Source: EW11 sp035765635 (GTDB lineage: Bacteria; Verrucomicrobiota; Verrucomicrobiia; Opitutales; Opitutaceae). Taken from it: a stretch of DNA of 64,000 bases. A program made the position numbers and the translations under genes. The notes under the pieces were generated by a model. The model made no database searches, was not told the origin of the DNA, and worked only from the letters and a program-made list of their open reading frames with translations. Location: NCBI GenBank assembly GCA_035765635.1, contig DASTWZ010000047.1:62001-126000 (forward strand). Reading direction: 5' to 3'. Shown one piece after another: positions 17,285-24,865 of this stretch. Positions within the stretch are counted from its first letter, which is position 1. Every line of letters starts with the position of its first letter.

Positions 17285-17322
17285 GCCGTTTGCCCGATCG
17301 CCAGAACTGACGAACTTTTTCC

Positions 17323-18462
17323 ATGAGCGAAACCGCCGCCACACCCAAGCCAGGCGCCACCTATAAATTCGTCGTCCGCACGGCGGATGAAGCGGTGCAG
17401 ACCATCCGTGAGCGGCTCGGACCGAACGCGAAAGTGCTATCGGTTCGTCAGCTCGGCGGACAAGGACTCGGCGGCCTTTTCGGAAAGCCGAAGCTCGAGG
17501 TCATCGCGCAAGTGGAAGAGGCGCCCGCGGTGGCGACTCCGGCGCCGCTCGGCGCGCTTGGCGTGAGCGCGGAAACGGCTGCGCCCGCGAATTTTTCCGA
17601 TCAGTTGGAAGCGGCAGGCGGAGGTTTGCCGCCGTCGAGCGAACAAGTTTTGAGCCGCGAAGAAACCGCGGCGTTGGGCGGCGCGGCCGCGGGACGCCGG
17701 GATGTGACCACGCGTTTGCCGGAGCTGCTGCGCAAATCGGGATTTTCCGAGATGATGCTCTCGCGCCTGCAGAACACGACGGCGTTTTCGAATGCTGCGA
17801 AAATCCCGCTGCACCGCGCGATCGTCGAAGTGGGGCAGGAACTGCGCCGCCAGCTTGGCGCGCGCCGCAAAAAGCTGTTGCCCGCGCGTAGTGCTTTTTT
17901 GGGTACACCGGGCGTCGGTCGCACGACGGCTCTCTGCAAGTGGCTCGCCAAGGAAGTTTTCACGCACCAGCGCGCCGGCCGCGTTTTGAAAGCGGAGTTC
18001 GATCGGCCGAATCCGGCCGAAGGTCTCGCGGTGTTTTGCGAGGCGCTCGGATTGAGCCTGGAATATTATTCGCCAGACAGCGAAGGAGCAGCGTCGACCG
18101 TGGGCGGGGCAGGGGAGTTTTTATATGCGGATTTGCCTGGGCTGTCGCTGCGCTCGCCGGCGGAGAATGCGGATATCGCGAAATTTTTGGAGCGGGAGAA
18201 GTTTGCCGGGCGCGTTCTCGTGCTGAATGCGGCGTATGATCTTTCGATGCTGCGCCGTGGCTATTCGGCAGGTGTGGATCTTGGCAGCACGCACGTTGTT
18301 TTCACTCACCTCGACGAGGTGGAGCATTGGGGCAAGCTGTGGGATTTTCTCCTCGATGGAGAACTCACCCCGCTGTTTCTAGCGACCGGTCCCAGTTTGA
18401 CCGGCGACTGCGAAGAAGACGCCGGCACCGCCGTGCTGAGGAAAACGATTCCGGGGGCGTGA
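17323..18462 (+). CDS. flhF: FlhF-like SRP-type GTPase with degenerate P-loop
   Basis: 379 residues in the flhA-flhF position. The N-terminal B domain is clear (YKFVVRTADEAVQTIRERLG, PNAKVLSVRQLGGQGLGGLF). The C-terminal G domain is recognisable but degraded: Walker A reads GTPGVGRTTAL, with Arg200 in place of the invariant Lys. The G3 motif normally DTAGR is DLPGL (residues ~270-274), and the G4 motif TKLDE is THLDE (~328-332). Nucleotide binding or hydrolysis is probably weakened or lost. A short palindromic repeat lies at 17888-17906 just before the P-loop. The partner gene flhG is not next to it. Confidence 0.85.
   Translation: MSETAATPKPGATYKFVVRTADEAVQTIRERLGPNAKVLSVRQLGGQGLGGLFGKPKLEVIAQVEEAPAVATPAPLGALGVSAETAAPANFSDQLEAAGGGLPPSSEQVLSREETAALGGAAAGRRDVTTRLPELLRKSGFSEMMLSRLQNTTAFSNAAKIPLHRAIVEVGQELRRQLGARRKKLLPARSAFLGTPGVGRTTALCKWLAKEVFTHQRAGRVLKAEFDRPNPAEGLAVFCEALGLSLEYYSPDSEGAASTVGGAGEFLYADLPGLSLRSPAENADIAKFLEREKFAGRVLVLNAAYDLSMLRRGYSAGVDLGSTHVVFTHLDEVEHWGKLWDFLLDGELTPLFLATGPSLTGDCEEDAGTAVLRKTIPGA
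17888..17906. repeat. Short GTAGTG repeat in flhF next to the P-loop
   Basis: GTAGTGCTTTTTTGGGTAC resembles the GTAGTGC...GCACTAC family with a diverged right arm. It encodes SAFLGT immediately upstream of the altered Walker A motif. Confidence 0.45.
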
Positions 18463-18463
18463 G

Positions 18464-18675
18464 AAGAGGAAGGCTGAAAAACGAAGGCTGAAGAACTGAA
18501 GAAGGCTGAAGGCTGAGAGGCGAAGACTGAAACCCGAAGCTGAACGCTGAAACTAAAGAGCCGAACTGAAACCGAGGCCTGAAGCTGAAAACTAGGAATT
18601 GAAGACCGGGAAAACTGAACGGCTGAGAACTGAATCGCTGAGAACTGAAAGACTGAGAACTGAAAACGGAGAACT
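18464..18675. repeat. Degenerate GGCTGAA/GACTGAA short tandem repeat (locus 1)
   Basis: About 210 bp of imperfect heptamer-like repetition (GAAGGCTGAA, GAACTGAA, GAGAACTGAA) on the + strand after flhF. Similar runs occur at 20686-20757 and 61908-62038. No gene is seen in it. The remaining 69 bp to the next ATG show nothing distinctive. Confidence 0.8.
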
Positions 18676-18744
18676 GAAGAACGGCTTCATCGCACCTCCC
18701 GCTGTTCCGATCACATTTATTACCAACCCATTTTCGATTAGCCC

Positions 18745-19011
18745 ATGCGCGCGATTTTTCTTTTAGGCGGTTTTGTCGGTTTTCTGCTTTCGGCGGCGAC
18801 GAGTTTTTACTGTGGCCGTTCTGGCAACCGCGTGTTGCTCGACGGCGCTGTGGGCTGCCTGGCGGGCGGCATGTTATTCCGCTGGTTCTGGTCAAAGCTG
18901 ACGCTCGCCCTCGCCGATGCGGTCCGCACCAAACGCGCCGCCCAGAGGGCGATGGAAGAAGCCGCCGCCGCCGCAAAAGCGACCCCGGTGATTCCTACGA
19001 AAGCGCGGTAA
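18745..19011 (+). CDS. Small membrane protein of unknown function between flhF and fliA
   Basis: 88 residues: an N-terminal TM segment (AIFLLGGFVGFLLSAATSFY), a second hydrophobic stretch (LDGAVGCLAGGMLFRWFW), and a charged Ala-rich helix (ALADAVRTKRAAQRAMEEAA) ending in KAR. This is the place where flhG is often found, but the protein is far too small and has no ATPase motif. The codon-usage-like GC pattern and a tidy signal-like N-terminus favour a real gene. I do not recognise the family. Confidence 0.6.
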   Translation: MRAIFLLGGFVGFLLSAATSFYCGRSGNRVLLDGAVGCLAGGMLFRWFWSKLTLALADAVRTKRAAQRAMEEAAAAAKATPVIPTKAR

Positions 19012-19048
19012 ATCGCCACCAAGCGGAGACTTGCGAGCGGTATTTGGA

Positions 19049-19434
19049 GCGCAGGCGTCCCGCCTGCCAACCCTTCTACCGCGGCGCAGCCGCGCACTTT
19101 CGGCTCGGAAACCAGCGGCTCGCGTGCGCGAGCCCCCGTTAGGCCGACAGCGCGTCGCCCTATAGAGTCCGCCGCTCCGCGGCAGCCCCATCGATGCCGG
19201 CAAGATGCCAGCGCTCCCAGAGCCTTCTGCGCCTTGGAAAGGCGCACTCGGCGGTCGGATGCCGGGGATCGGCCGAGCGTCGGCGTTCTCGCCGATGTCG
19301 GCCCACTGGGAGCGCTGGCGTCCACGCCGGCATTGACGTCGAGCGCAAGCGAGACGCCCGCGCTCCGCGCTCCGCGAAGCCGGCCCACCGGCACTGCCCG
19401 CCGCATCCGCCAACCGCCGGCTGCACTTTTTCCT
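19049..19434. repeat. Composite intergenic repeat with palindromic module D1 (19195-19333)
   Basis: The left part (GGAGCGCAGGCGTCCCGCCT, then CAACCCTTCTACCGCGGCGC) is shared with 55302. Module D1 is bounded by inverted arms TGCCGGCAAGATGCCAGCGC + TCCCAG and CTGGGAGCGCTGGCGTCC...GCCGGCA. It contains the internal hairpin GCGCCTTGGAAAGGCGC. Other copies are at 55405, 62844 and 63080. The rest of the gap to fliA (19435-19796, ~360 bp) shows no gene, tRNA or clear terminator. Confidence 0.85.
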
Positions 19435-19796
19435 AAGCCTACTGAGATTTGTGCCGTAACAAGGGCTGTGGACAAAGCTATCGGCTCCGATCGCGACCGC
19501 GGGGCGCGGCGCCGTGCGTGGTCCTATTTTCCTCCTGTCCGCTGGCTGCGTTAGGCAAAGTTTGCCGCGAGTGAGTTGCCTTACGGTCACCTCGGGAGGA
19601 AATCACGAGCATTGGCAGATAATATCTCTGCAATCGGCTCATTAACTGCAAGTTACGAGAGCACTCGATGACTTGGCATCAGACATGCGAACTAGCCTCT
19701 CATGCTAACTGCCACTCATCGCAACGACTGCTCCGCTAGTGCGGTTTTGGTTCGCGCCTGAGGACAGACCCACTCCCCGACCCTCGACCACTGAAT

Positions 19797-20609
19797 ATGA
19801 AACACGCATCGTCTGCCGCCCTCGTTCAGGATTCCGCTCAAGCGCCTCTTCCCGCTCCCGCCGCCGCCTGGCGCGTTTATCAAGGAGCTCAGTCACAGAG
19901 CTTCGATGAAAAGGAGCTGATCGAGCGGTATCTGCCGCTGGTGCGCAACGTCGTTGACCGGATCAAGTTGAACCTCCCGCCGCACGTCGATGTGGAAGAT
20001 CTCTACAGCGTGGGCGTGACCGGCCTCATCGCCGCGGTTCGCAAATACGATCCGGAGCAGGGCCACACGTTTGCCGGTTACGCCACGACGCGTATTCGCG
20101 GTGCGATTTTGGATGAACTCCGCCGCCTCGACTGGTGCCCGCGCCGCGCTCGCGCCAAGGCGAAGAAGTTGAAGGAGTCGATCAACGAGCTCGAACAGAA
20201 GCTCGGCCGCGCCGCGACAGAAGAGGAAGTTCGCATCAATCTCGGCCTCTCTCACAAGGAGTACGCCAAGTGGATGGAAGAGGCCAAGCCGGTGTGCTTC
20301 GTCGCGATCGACCAGACCGCGGAGAACGACGAGTCTGAGGGCGCTTCGCTCCATGAGCTCATCGCCGACGAGTCCGACGTTTCGGTTCGCGATCGCATGG
20401 AGAAAGAAGAGCTGATGCAGCTCGTCGCCCAACGCATTTCCGAACTCCCTGAGATTCCGAAGAAGATTTTGGCGATGTATTATTTCGAAAACATGCGCCT
20501 CGCGGAAATCGCCGCTGTTTTCAATCTGACCGAGTCCCGCATTTGCCAGATCCACGCCCAAACCGTGATCGGCCTCCGCGCCTACATCACGCGCATGCGC
20601 AGCCGCTGA
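19797..20609 (+). CDS. fliA: FliA, sigma-28 RNA polymerase sigma factor
   Basis: 270-residue sigma factor for late flagellar genes. It has region 2 (LIERYLPLVRNVVDRIKLNL, then PPHVDVEDLYSVGVTGLIAA and FAGYATTRIRGAILDELRRL with DWCPR, the FliA-type region 2.4), region 3 (ELEQKLGRAATEEEVRINLG) and the region 4 helix-turn-helix (LPEIPKKILAMYYFENMRLA, then AVFNLTESRICQIHAQ). Two sites with the sigma-28 layout occur in the window, before motA and at 41309. Confidence 0.95.
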   Translation: MKHASSAALVQDSAQAPLPAPAAAWRVYQGAQSQSFDEKELIERYLPLVRNVVDRIKLNLPPHVDVEDLYSVGVTGLIAAVRKYDPEQGHTFAGYATTRIRGAILDELRRLDWCPRRARAKAKKLKESINELEQKLGRAATEEEVRINLGLSHKEYAKWMEEAKPVCFVAIDQTAENDESEGASLHELIADESDVSVRDRMEKEELMQLVAQRISELPEIPKKILAMYYFENMRLAEIAAVFNLTESRICQIHAQTVIGLRAYITRMRSR

Positions 20610-20611
20610 TC

Positions 20612-20823
20612 TTACGGACCGCGAGGCGGTCCTAAGGAAGAAGTAAGAAGTAAGAATGAAGAATGCCGGAAGTCGGAAGCGGAAGCCGAAGACTGAATGC
20701 TGAAGGGCTGAAGGCTGAAAAATTAACGGCATGCTGAAGGCCTGAGGGTTGAACTACGGGCCATCGTTTCCCGGGGATTCCTCTCCGAAACATTCTACAT
20801 TCTTACTTCTACATTCTTCCTTA
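20612..20823. repeat. Intergenic repeat cluster (locus 3), hairpin plus purine-run inverted pair
   Basis: The GGACCGC-GA-GGCGGTCC-like hairpin just after fliA is followed by TAAGGAAGAAGTAAGAAGTA and AGAATGAAGAATGCC. Then come a GGCTGAA run (20686-20757) and the inverted partner (CATTCTACATTCTTACTTCT, then ACATTCTTCCTTAG). It may also act as the fliA 3' structure, but no T-run is present. Confidence 0.8.
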
Positions 20824-20860
20824 GCGGCGCGGCGTAATAAACCTTTTACAGGCAGGGGAC

Positions 20861-20888
20861 TAAAGCGCGCGCCGCTCTGAGCCGTTTG
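20861..20888 (+). promoter_or_regulatory. Sigma-28-like promoter before motA
   Basis: TAAA, 16 nt, then GCCGTTTG, compared with the known sigma-28 pattern TAAA-N15-GCCGATAA. It ends 22 bp before the motA ATG and lies just after fliA. The -10 half matches only partly, so this is a candidate. Confidence 0.4.
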
Positions 20889-20910
20889 GGGTGAAACACC
20901 TGGTACATAC

Positions 20911-21777
20911 ATGTTGATTCTTGTTGGAGCTTTTATCGTGTTAGCCGCGACCCTCGGAGGGTTTATGCTCGCAGGCGGCAACCCGCTCGTGCTGCTCCAC
21001 GTTTCTGAATTCGTGGTCATCTTGGGCGTCGCGCTCGGCGTGTTGATCATCGCGAGCCCCGGCCACGTCATCAAAGAGATCATCCACAAGACGAAGGATG
21101 CGATGTTTGGAAAGGCGCCGAGTCGCGCGACCTACATCGAGCTTCTCAAGATGCTTTACGAAATTTTCATGGTGGGTCGCCGCAACGGTCTGATCGCGCT
21201 CGAAGAGCACGTGATGAATCCGGGCAACAGTTCCATTTTCAAAAAATACCCGAGCTTCACCGGCACGCCGGAAAAAATGCAGTTTCTGCTCAACGGCCTG
21301 AAGCCCGTGATCGACGGCAAAATCAAGCCCGACCAGCTCGAGAGTTTGATGAACGCCGAACTCGACGCAAAAGCCGAGGAAGCCGACCACCCGGTCCATC
21401 TCATGCAGCTCGTCGGTGATTCCCTGCCCGGCATCGGCATCGTCGCGGCGGTGCTCGGCATCATCAACACCATGGCCGCTATCGCCGATGGTCCCGAAGT
21501 CGTCGGTGAACGCGTCGCTGCGGCGCTGACCGGCACGCTCCTCGGAATTTTCGTGGCGTACGGTTTCGTGAACCCGCTGGCCAATCGCGTGAAATTCAAC
21601 AACGCGAGCGATCAAATGTATTTCAAATGTATCCTCGCGGCGGTCTCCGGCTTCGCCAAGGGCCTCGCGCCCTTGACCGCCGTGGAAGTCGCCCGTCGCT
21701 CTCTCGACAGCGGCGTCCAACCCGCCGCCGACGAACTCGAAAGCATGCTCAAGAGCATGCCGTCGCCGGGGAAGTAA
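20911..21777 (+). CDS. motA: MotA, flagellar stator subunit
   Basis: 288-residue MotA/ExbB-family membrane protein of the torque-generating stator. Four TM helices are visible: residues 1-20 and 28-50 at the N-terminus, and a pair near IGIVAAVLGIINTMAAIA and LTGTLLGIFVAYGFVNPLAN. The conserved cytoplasmic loop and the GDSLPGIGIVAAVLGIINT segment are typical. A sigma-28-like site lies upstream, and motB follows after a 133-bp repeat-filled gap. Confidence 0.95.
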   Translation: MLILVGAFIVLAATLGGFMLAGGNPLVLLHVSEFVVILGVALGVLIIASPGHVIKEIIHKTKDAMFGKAPSRATYIELLKMLYEIFMVGRRNGLIALEEHVMNPGNSSIFKKYPSFTGTPEKMQFLLNGLKPVIDGKIKPDQLESLMNAELDAKAEEADHPVHLMQLVGDSLPGIGIVAAVLGIINTMAAIADGPEVVGERVAAALTGTLLGIFVAYGFVNPLANRVKFNNASDQMYFKCILAAVSGFAKGLAPLTAVEVARRSLDSGVQPAADELESMLKSMPSPGK

Positions 21778-21779
21778 CG

Positions 21780-21905
21780 GCATCGGAGATGCCTAATGCA
21801 GAATGAAGAAGGAAGAATGCAGAATGAAAACCAGCGCGGCTCATCTCGGGCGTTAAAGCCACAGTTCGTATTCTTCATTCTTACTTCTTCATTCATCCTT
21901 CGTCT
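21780..21905. repeat. Purine-run inverted repeat between motA and motB (locus 4)
   Basis: The short hairpin GGCATC-GGA-GATGCC leads into TAATGCAGAATGAAGAAGGA and AGAATGCAGAATG. The inverted counterpart TTCTTCATTCTTACTTCTTC + ATTCATCCTT ends 6 bp before the motB ATG. The transcript could fold into a long hairpin between the two stator genes. Confidence 0.85.
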
Positions 21906-21910
21906 TCCCC

Positions 21911-22798
21911 ATGGCTAAGAAAAAAGCAGCCGCACATCACGGTGGGGCTTGGAAGGTGGCTTACGCGGACTTTGTCACCGCGATGATGGCGCTTTTCATG
22001 GTGCTTTGGATTTCCGCGCAGGATCAGAAAATCCTCATCTCCACGTCGCGCTATTTTCAGAGTCCGTTCAATTCGCCGATGGACGCTTCGTCCGGTATCC
22101 TTCCTTTCGATACAAACAAGCCGACCAATCCCCAGGGCGAAGACTCCGGACAGGACCGCACGCTGACCAGCGCGCGGGAAGTGGACATGCAGTTTCTGAA
22201 TTCGCTCGCGAAAGATTTCTTCCGTCTCCTCCACGTCGACGAGGACCTCGCCGACAAGCCCATCGACATCCAAGTGACGAGTGATGGTCTCCGGGTGACG
22301 CTCTATGATCGCGCGCGCCGGCCGCTCTTCGTGGAAAACACCGCGGAGTTTACCGAGTGGGGCAAATTCGTGATGCAGAGTCTGGCCTGGCTCATCGACC
22401 GCCATCAATTTCGCGTCGTGATCGAGGGCCACACGCGCGAAGGGCTCGTCATGCCGAAGCCGGAATACACTGCCTGGGAATTGTCCGCCGACCGCGCGAA
22501 CGCCTCGCGCCGCGCGCTGACCTTTTACGCTGTGGACAATTCGTTGATCGAACGCGTCACCGGTTTTGCCGACACGCGCCCGATTCCTTTTCAACCGCCG
22601 ACGTCGGAAGCCAATCAACGCGTCACGCTGAGCCTCACGATGCGCAAGCGGAACGACAAATCGGACAAAGCCGCACAACAGACCACGGCGATGAAACTGG
22701 AAAACGCCGCGAAAGCCGCGCTGGCTGCCACGTCCAAATCGCACTCGACGCCTCACGAACCCGCGCCCAAGGGCACGGTGCTCGCCGGCGATCATTGA
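21911..22798 (+). CDS. motB: MotB, flagellar stator subunit
   Basis: 295 residues. The N-terminal helix contains WKVAYADFVTAMMALFMVLW, with Asp20 as the ion-carrying residue. The linker carries the plug region, and the C-terminal OmpA-like peptidoglycan-binding domain includes FRVVIEGHTREG, ELSADRANASRRAL and RVTGFADTRPI. The sequence around Asp20 resembles proton-type MotB, but the coupling ion cannot be decided by reading. Ends in an Ala/Lys-rich tail. Confidence 0.95.
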   Translation: MAKKKAAAHHGGAWKVAYADFVTAMMALFMVLWISAQDQKILISTSRYFQSPFNSPMDASSGILPFDTNKPTNPQGEDSGQDRTLTSAREVDMQFLNSLAKDFFRLLHVDEDLADKPIDIQVTSDGLRVTLYDRARRPLFVENTAEFTEWGKFVMQSLAWLIDRHQFRVVIEGHTREGLVMPKPEYTAWELSADRANASRRALTFYAVDNSLIERVTGFADTRPIPFQPPTSEANQRVTLSLTMRKRNDKSDKAAQQTTAMKLENAAKAALAATSKSHSTPHEPAPKGTVLAGDH

Positions 22799-22805
22799 TT
22801 TTTAT

Positions 22806-23057
22806 ATGAAACCATTTCTCACCGGCCGCCGCCAAGTATCCGCTCCGGCACTACAGTCCATCACCGGCGGAGGACCCAAGGATGCGCAGATTCGCCCGGG
22901 CGCGCACGATCACTCGCATGGGGCCGGCGCGGGCGCCCAGCGCCCGAATCCCTCGGTCGAGTGTGTGAAGCAGGGCGACAAGATTGTTCGATTGATCGTC
23001 ACCTGCGGCTGCGGCGAGCGCATCGAGATCGACTGCATGTATCCAGCGGGCGGGTGA
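22806..23057 (+). CDS. Small Cys/His-containing protein downstream of motB
   Basis: 83 residues starting 7 bp after motB, so probably cotranscribed. It has a basic N-terminus, a His-rich stretch (GAHDHSHGAGAGAQ), and a C-terminal compact part (VECVKQGDKIVRLIVTCGCG + ERIEIDCMYPAGG) with four cysteines that could bind metal. A short repeat of the GTAGTG family lies at 22836-22854 (reverse orientation). I do not recognise the family; position suggests a flagellar or motility accessory. Confidence 0.6.
   Translation: MKPFLTGRRQVSAPALQSITGGGPKDAQIRPGAHDHSHGAGAGAQRPNPSVECVKQGDKIVRLIVTCGCGERIEIDCMYPAGG
22836..22854. repeat. Short GTAGTG-family repeat in the gene after motB
   Basis: On the minus strand it reads GTAGTGCCGGAGCGGATAC, close to the fliK copy GTAGTGTTGCCGCGGATAC. 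It is in frame within the N-terminal part of the 83-residue protein. Confidence 0.45.
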
Positions 23058-23135
23058 GATGGTCCCCGAGACGCTCTCGAGCGCTCTCTTTTATACCGCA
23101 AATGCCCCGCCGCTCCCTCGCGGAGGAAACAAATC

Positions 23136-23176
23136 CATGGTAGTGTGCGTCACACTTGGTGAACATACCTACCATG
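23136..23176 (+). promoter_or_regulatory. Nested palindrome covering the start codon of the DUF3016 gene
   Basis: Outer arms CATGGTAG (23136-23143) and CTACCATG (23169-23176) pair exactly, and the right arm includes the ATG. Inside is a perfect AGTGTG-CGT-CACACT palindrome (23142-23156). It could be a protein operator or an mRNA hairpin that hides the start. Confidence 0.45.
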
Positions 23177-23710
23177 AAAGCAAAGATACCACTCCTCTTG
23201 ATTGCCCTTGTGGCGGCTGCTCCCCTGAGCCGCGCGGCGGACACGTCGGACGACAAGTCCGCTGGTCGCGTCGAAGTTAATTTCGATCATCCCGACAAGT
23301 TTCGCGACGTGAAAGATTCGTCGATGGGGGACAACGAGAGCAGCTCCTACCTCGGCCTTTTCCGCGAGTACCTGCAATCGAATGCGCCGCGTTATCTGGC
23401 CGACGGCCAGAAGCTGACCGTGACGTTTACCGACATCGACATGGCCGGCGAATATGAGCCGTGGCGCGGCGGCACGCGCTCCGACGTGCGCATCGTGAAG
23501 TCGATCTATATTCCGCGTCTGAAATTCGATTATCGAGTCACCGACGCGAGCGGCGCGGTCGTGAAGGAAGGTCAGGCCAACCTCAGCGACCTGAACTTCC
23601 AACAGAACATATCGAACGTGATCGATAACTCCGATCCGCTGCGCTACGAGAAGCGCCTGCTCAGCGATTGGATGCGGTCCGAACTTGGTCGTCCCGCGAA
23701 GAAGAAATAG
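23174..23710 (+). CDS. DUF3016-domain secreted protein
   Basis: 178 residues with a Sec signal peptide (MKAKIPLLLIALVAAAPLSR, then AAD). The mature part matches the DUF3016 layout: VEVNFDHPDKFRDVKDSSMG, an amphipathic helix (LGLFREYLQSNAPRYL), then LTVTFTDIDMAGEYEP, DVRIVKSIYIPRLKFDYRV and an acidic loop before NLSDLNFQ. The molecular role of DUF3016 is unknown. ATG 23174 was chosen over the upstream in-frame start at 23156 because it begins the signal peptide directly. The next gene begins on the base after its stop. Confidence 0.78.
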   Translation: MKAKIPLLLIALVAAAPLSRAADTSDDKSAGRVEVNFDHPDKFRDVKDSSMGDNESSSYLGLFREYLQSNAPRYLADGQKLTVTFTDIDMAGEYEPWRGGTRSDVRIVKSIYIPRLKFDYRVTDASGAVVKEGQANLSDLNFQQNISNVIDNSDPLRYEKRLLSDWMRSELGRPAKKK

Positions 23711-24148
23711 TTGAACAAATCTTCCAGCTCGATCGCTCCTGAACGGCTGCCGCCGCACTCGGCCGTCTCAGGAGCCGATCTGACCGAGCGAATCGACAAG
23801 TGGCTTTGGGCGGTGCGCGTTTTCAAAACACGCAGCCTCGCGACCGACGCCTGCCGCGCGGGCAGCGTCGAAGTCAATGGCCAGCCTGCCAAGCCCGCGC
23901 GCGACGTCCGCTCCGGTGAAACCATCACCGTCCGACAAGGCTTGGTCTTCCGCACCTTTCGAGTCCTTGGCATTCCCAAGAGCCGCGTCGGCCCGAAACT
24001 CGTGGCCGCGTTTTCGGAAGACAAAACGCCGCCGGAGGAATTCGCGAAAGCGCGGGAGCGCTCAGTGCAACAAGTTCTTGCGCGCGAAAAGGGGAGCGGC
24101 CGGCCAACCAAGAAAGAGCGCCGCGATCTCGAGCAACTCTTCGGATAG
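23711..24148 (+). CDS. S4-domain RNA-binding protein, Hsp15/HslR-like
   Basis: 145 residues with an S4 domain at ~24-75 (ERIDKWLWAVRVFKTRSLAT, DACRAGSVEVNGQPAKPARD, VRSGETITVRQG) and a basic C-terminal tail (KGSGRPTKKERRDLEQLF), the layout of Hsp15, which rescues stalled 50S subunits carrying nascent chains. It begins with TTG at 23711, immediately after the previous stop; the first in-frame ATG lies much further in and would cut the domain. Confidence 0.85.
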   Translation: MNKSSSSIAPERLPPHSAVSGADLTERIDKWLWAVRVFKTRSLATDACRAGSVEVNGQPAKPARDVRSGETITVRQGLVFRTFRVLGIPKSRVGPKLVAAFSEDKTPPEEFAKARERSVQQVLAREKGSGRPTKKERRDLEQLFG

Positions 24149-24424
24149 CGCCAGCCGATTGCTTATTATAGCGCGACCCGGAGATTCTCCTTAGCGAGCG
24201 ATCGGGATCGTGAGCAGCGTACGACCAAGAAGTTGCGTGTATGGTCCGTATACATTTCTCTTGCGTTCAGGATAAGTTAGGCTGTTGTACACCGCACTCG
24301 TTAGAGAAAGTTAGATGACAGGCACTGGTGAGTCGTTGGGTGAGTTCAGATTCTCACATGATGATTTCGAAACCCGATGGTCGGGAACGGACTGGAAGCT
24401 ACGCTGGATCTACGAAATCAATAC
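24149..24424 (+). other. Gap and long leader before the RRM gene
   Basis: 276 bp with lower GC than the genes around it. No ORF, tRNA or repeat-family member was recognised. Because related RRM/cold-shock genes often have long regulated leaders, the 3' part may be a 5' UTR, but no clear -35/-10 pair could be fixed. Confidence 0.3.
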
Positions 24425-24799
24425 ATGGGTAACTCCAAACTCTACGTAGGCAACATGTCGTTCAAAACTTCCGAGGACGAGCTCCGCTCGGCTTTCGGTC
24501 AGTTCGGTACGGTGTCCGACGTTTACATCGCGATGGACAAAATGACGAATCGCCCGCGTGGTTTTGCTTTCGTTACGATGGGCACGCCTGAAGAGGCGAA
24601 GGTCGCTGCAGAAAAGATGAACGGTACCGATCTTGGTGGCCGTGCTCTCACGGTCAACGAAGCTCGTCCGAAGGAAGAAGGCGCCGGCGGCGGTGGCCGT
24701 TCATTCGGCGGCGGCGGCGAACGTCGTGGCTTCGGTGGCGGCGGCGGCGAACGTCGCGGCGGTTTCGGTGGCGGACGTGGTGGCGATCGCCGCTACTAA
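24425..24799 (+). CDS. Glycine-rich RRM RNA-binding protein
   Basis: 124 residues: one RRM (residues ~4-80) with RNP2 KLYVGNM and RNP1 RGFAFVTM, then a Gly/Arg/Phe tail (GGGRSFGGGGERRGFGG). This is the cold-inducible glycine-rich RNP type found in cyanobacteria and Verrucomicrobia, an RNA chaperone in the cytoplasm. The frame opens at 24377, but ATG 24425 places the RRM at the N-terminus as in homologues. A strong terminator follows 26 bp after the stop, so the gene is probably monocistronic. Confidence 0.92.
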   Translation: MGNSKLYVGNMSFKTSEDELRSAFGQFGTVSDVYIAMDKMTNRPRGFAFVTMGTPEEAKVAAEKMNGTDLGGRALTVNEARPKEEGAGGGGRSFGGGGERRGFGGGGGERRGGFGGGRGGDRRY

Positions 24800-24825
24800 G
24801 TCGAACCCGACTCCAAATACTTTCG

Positions 24826-24856
24826 AGGACGAAGCTTCGGCTTCGTCCTTTTTTTT
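24826..24856 (+). terminator. Rho-independent terminator of the RRM gene
   Basis: 10-bp stem AGGACGAAGC / GCTTCGTCCT closed by a TTCG tetraloop and followed by eight T residues. Textbook structure. Confidence 0.93.
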
Positions 24857-24865
24857 GGATTTTTT

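Noticed and set aside
19194..19554. Arg-rich ORFs within the fliA upstream gap, and matching ones at 55264-56644 and 62709-63259
   Set aside because: The same peptides appear wherever palindromic module D occurs, so they are repeat translations, not genes.
19435..19796. Possible structured RNA gene (tmRNA, RNase P or tRNA) before fliA
   Set aside because: No tRNA-like TTCGANTC arm, CCA end or conserved core motif was found.
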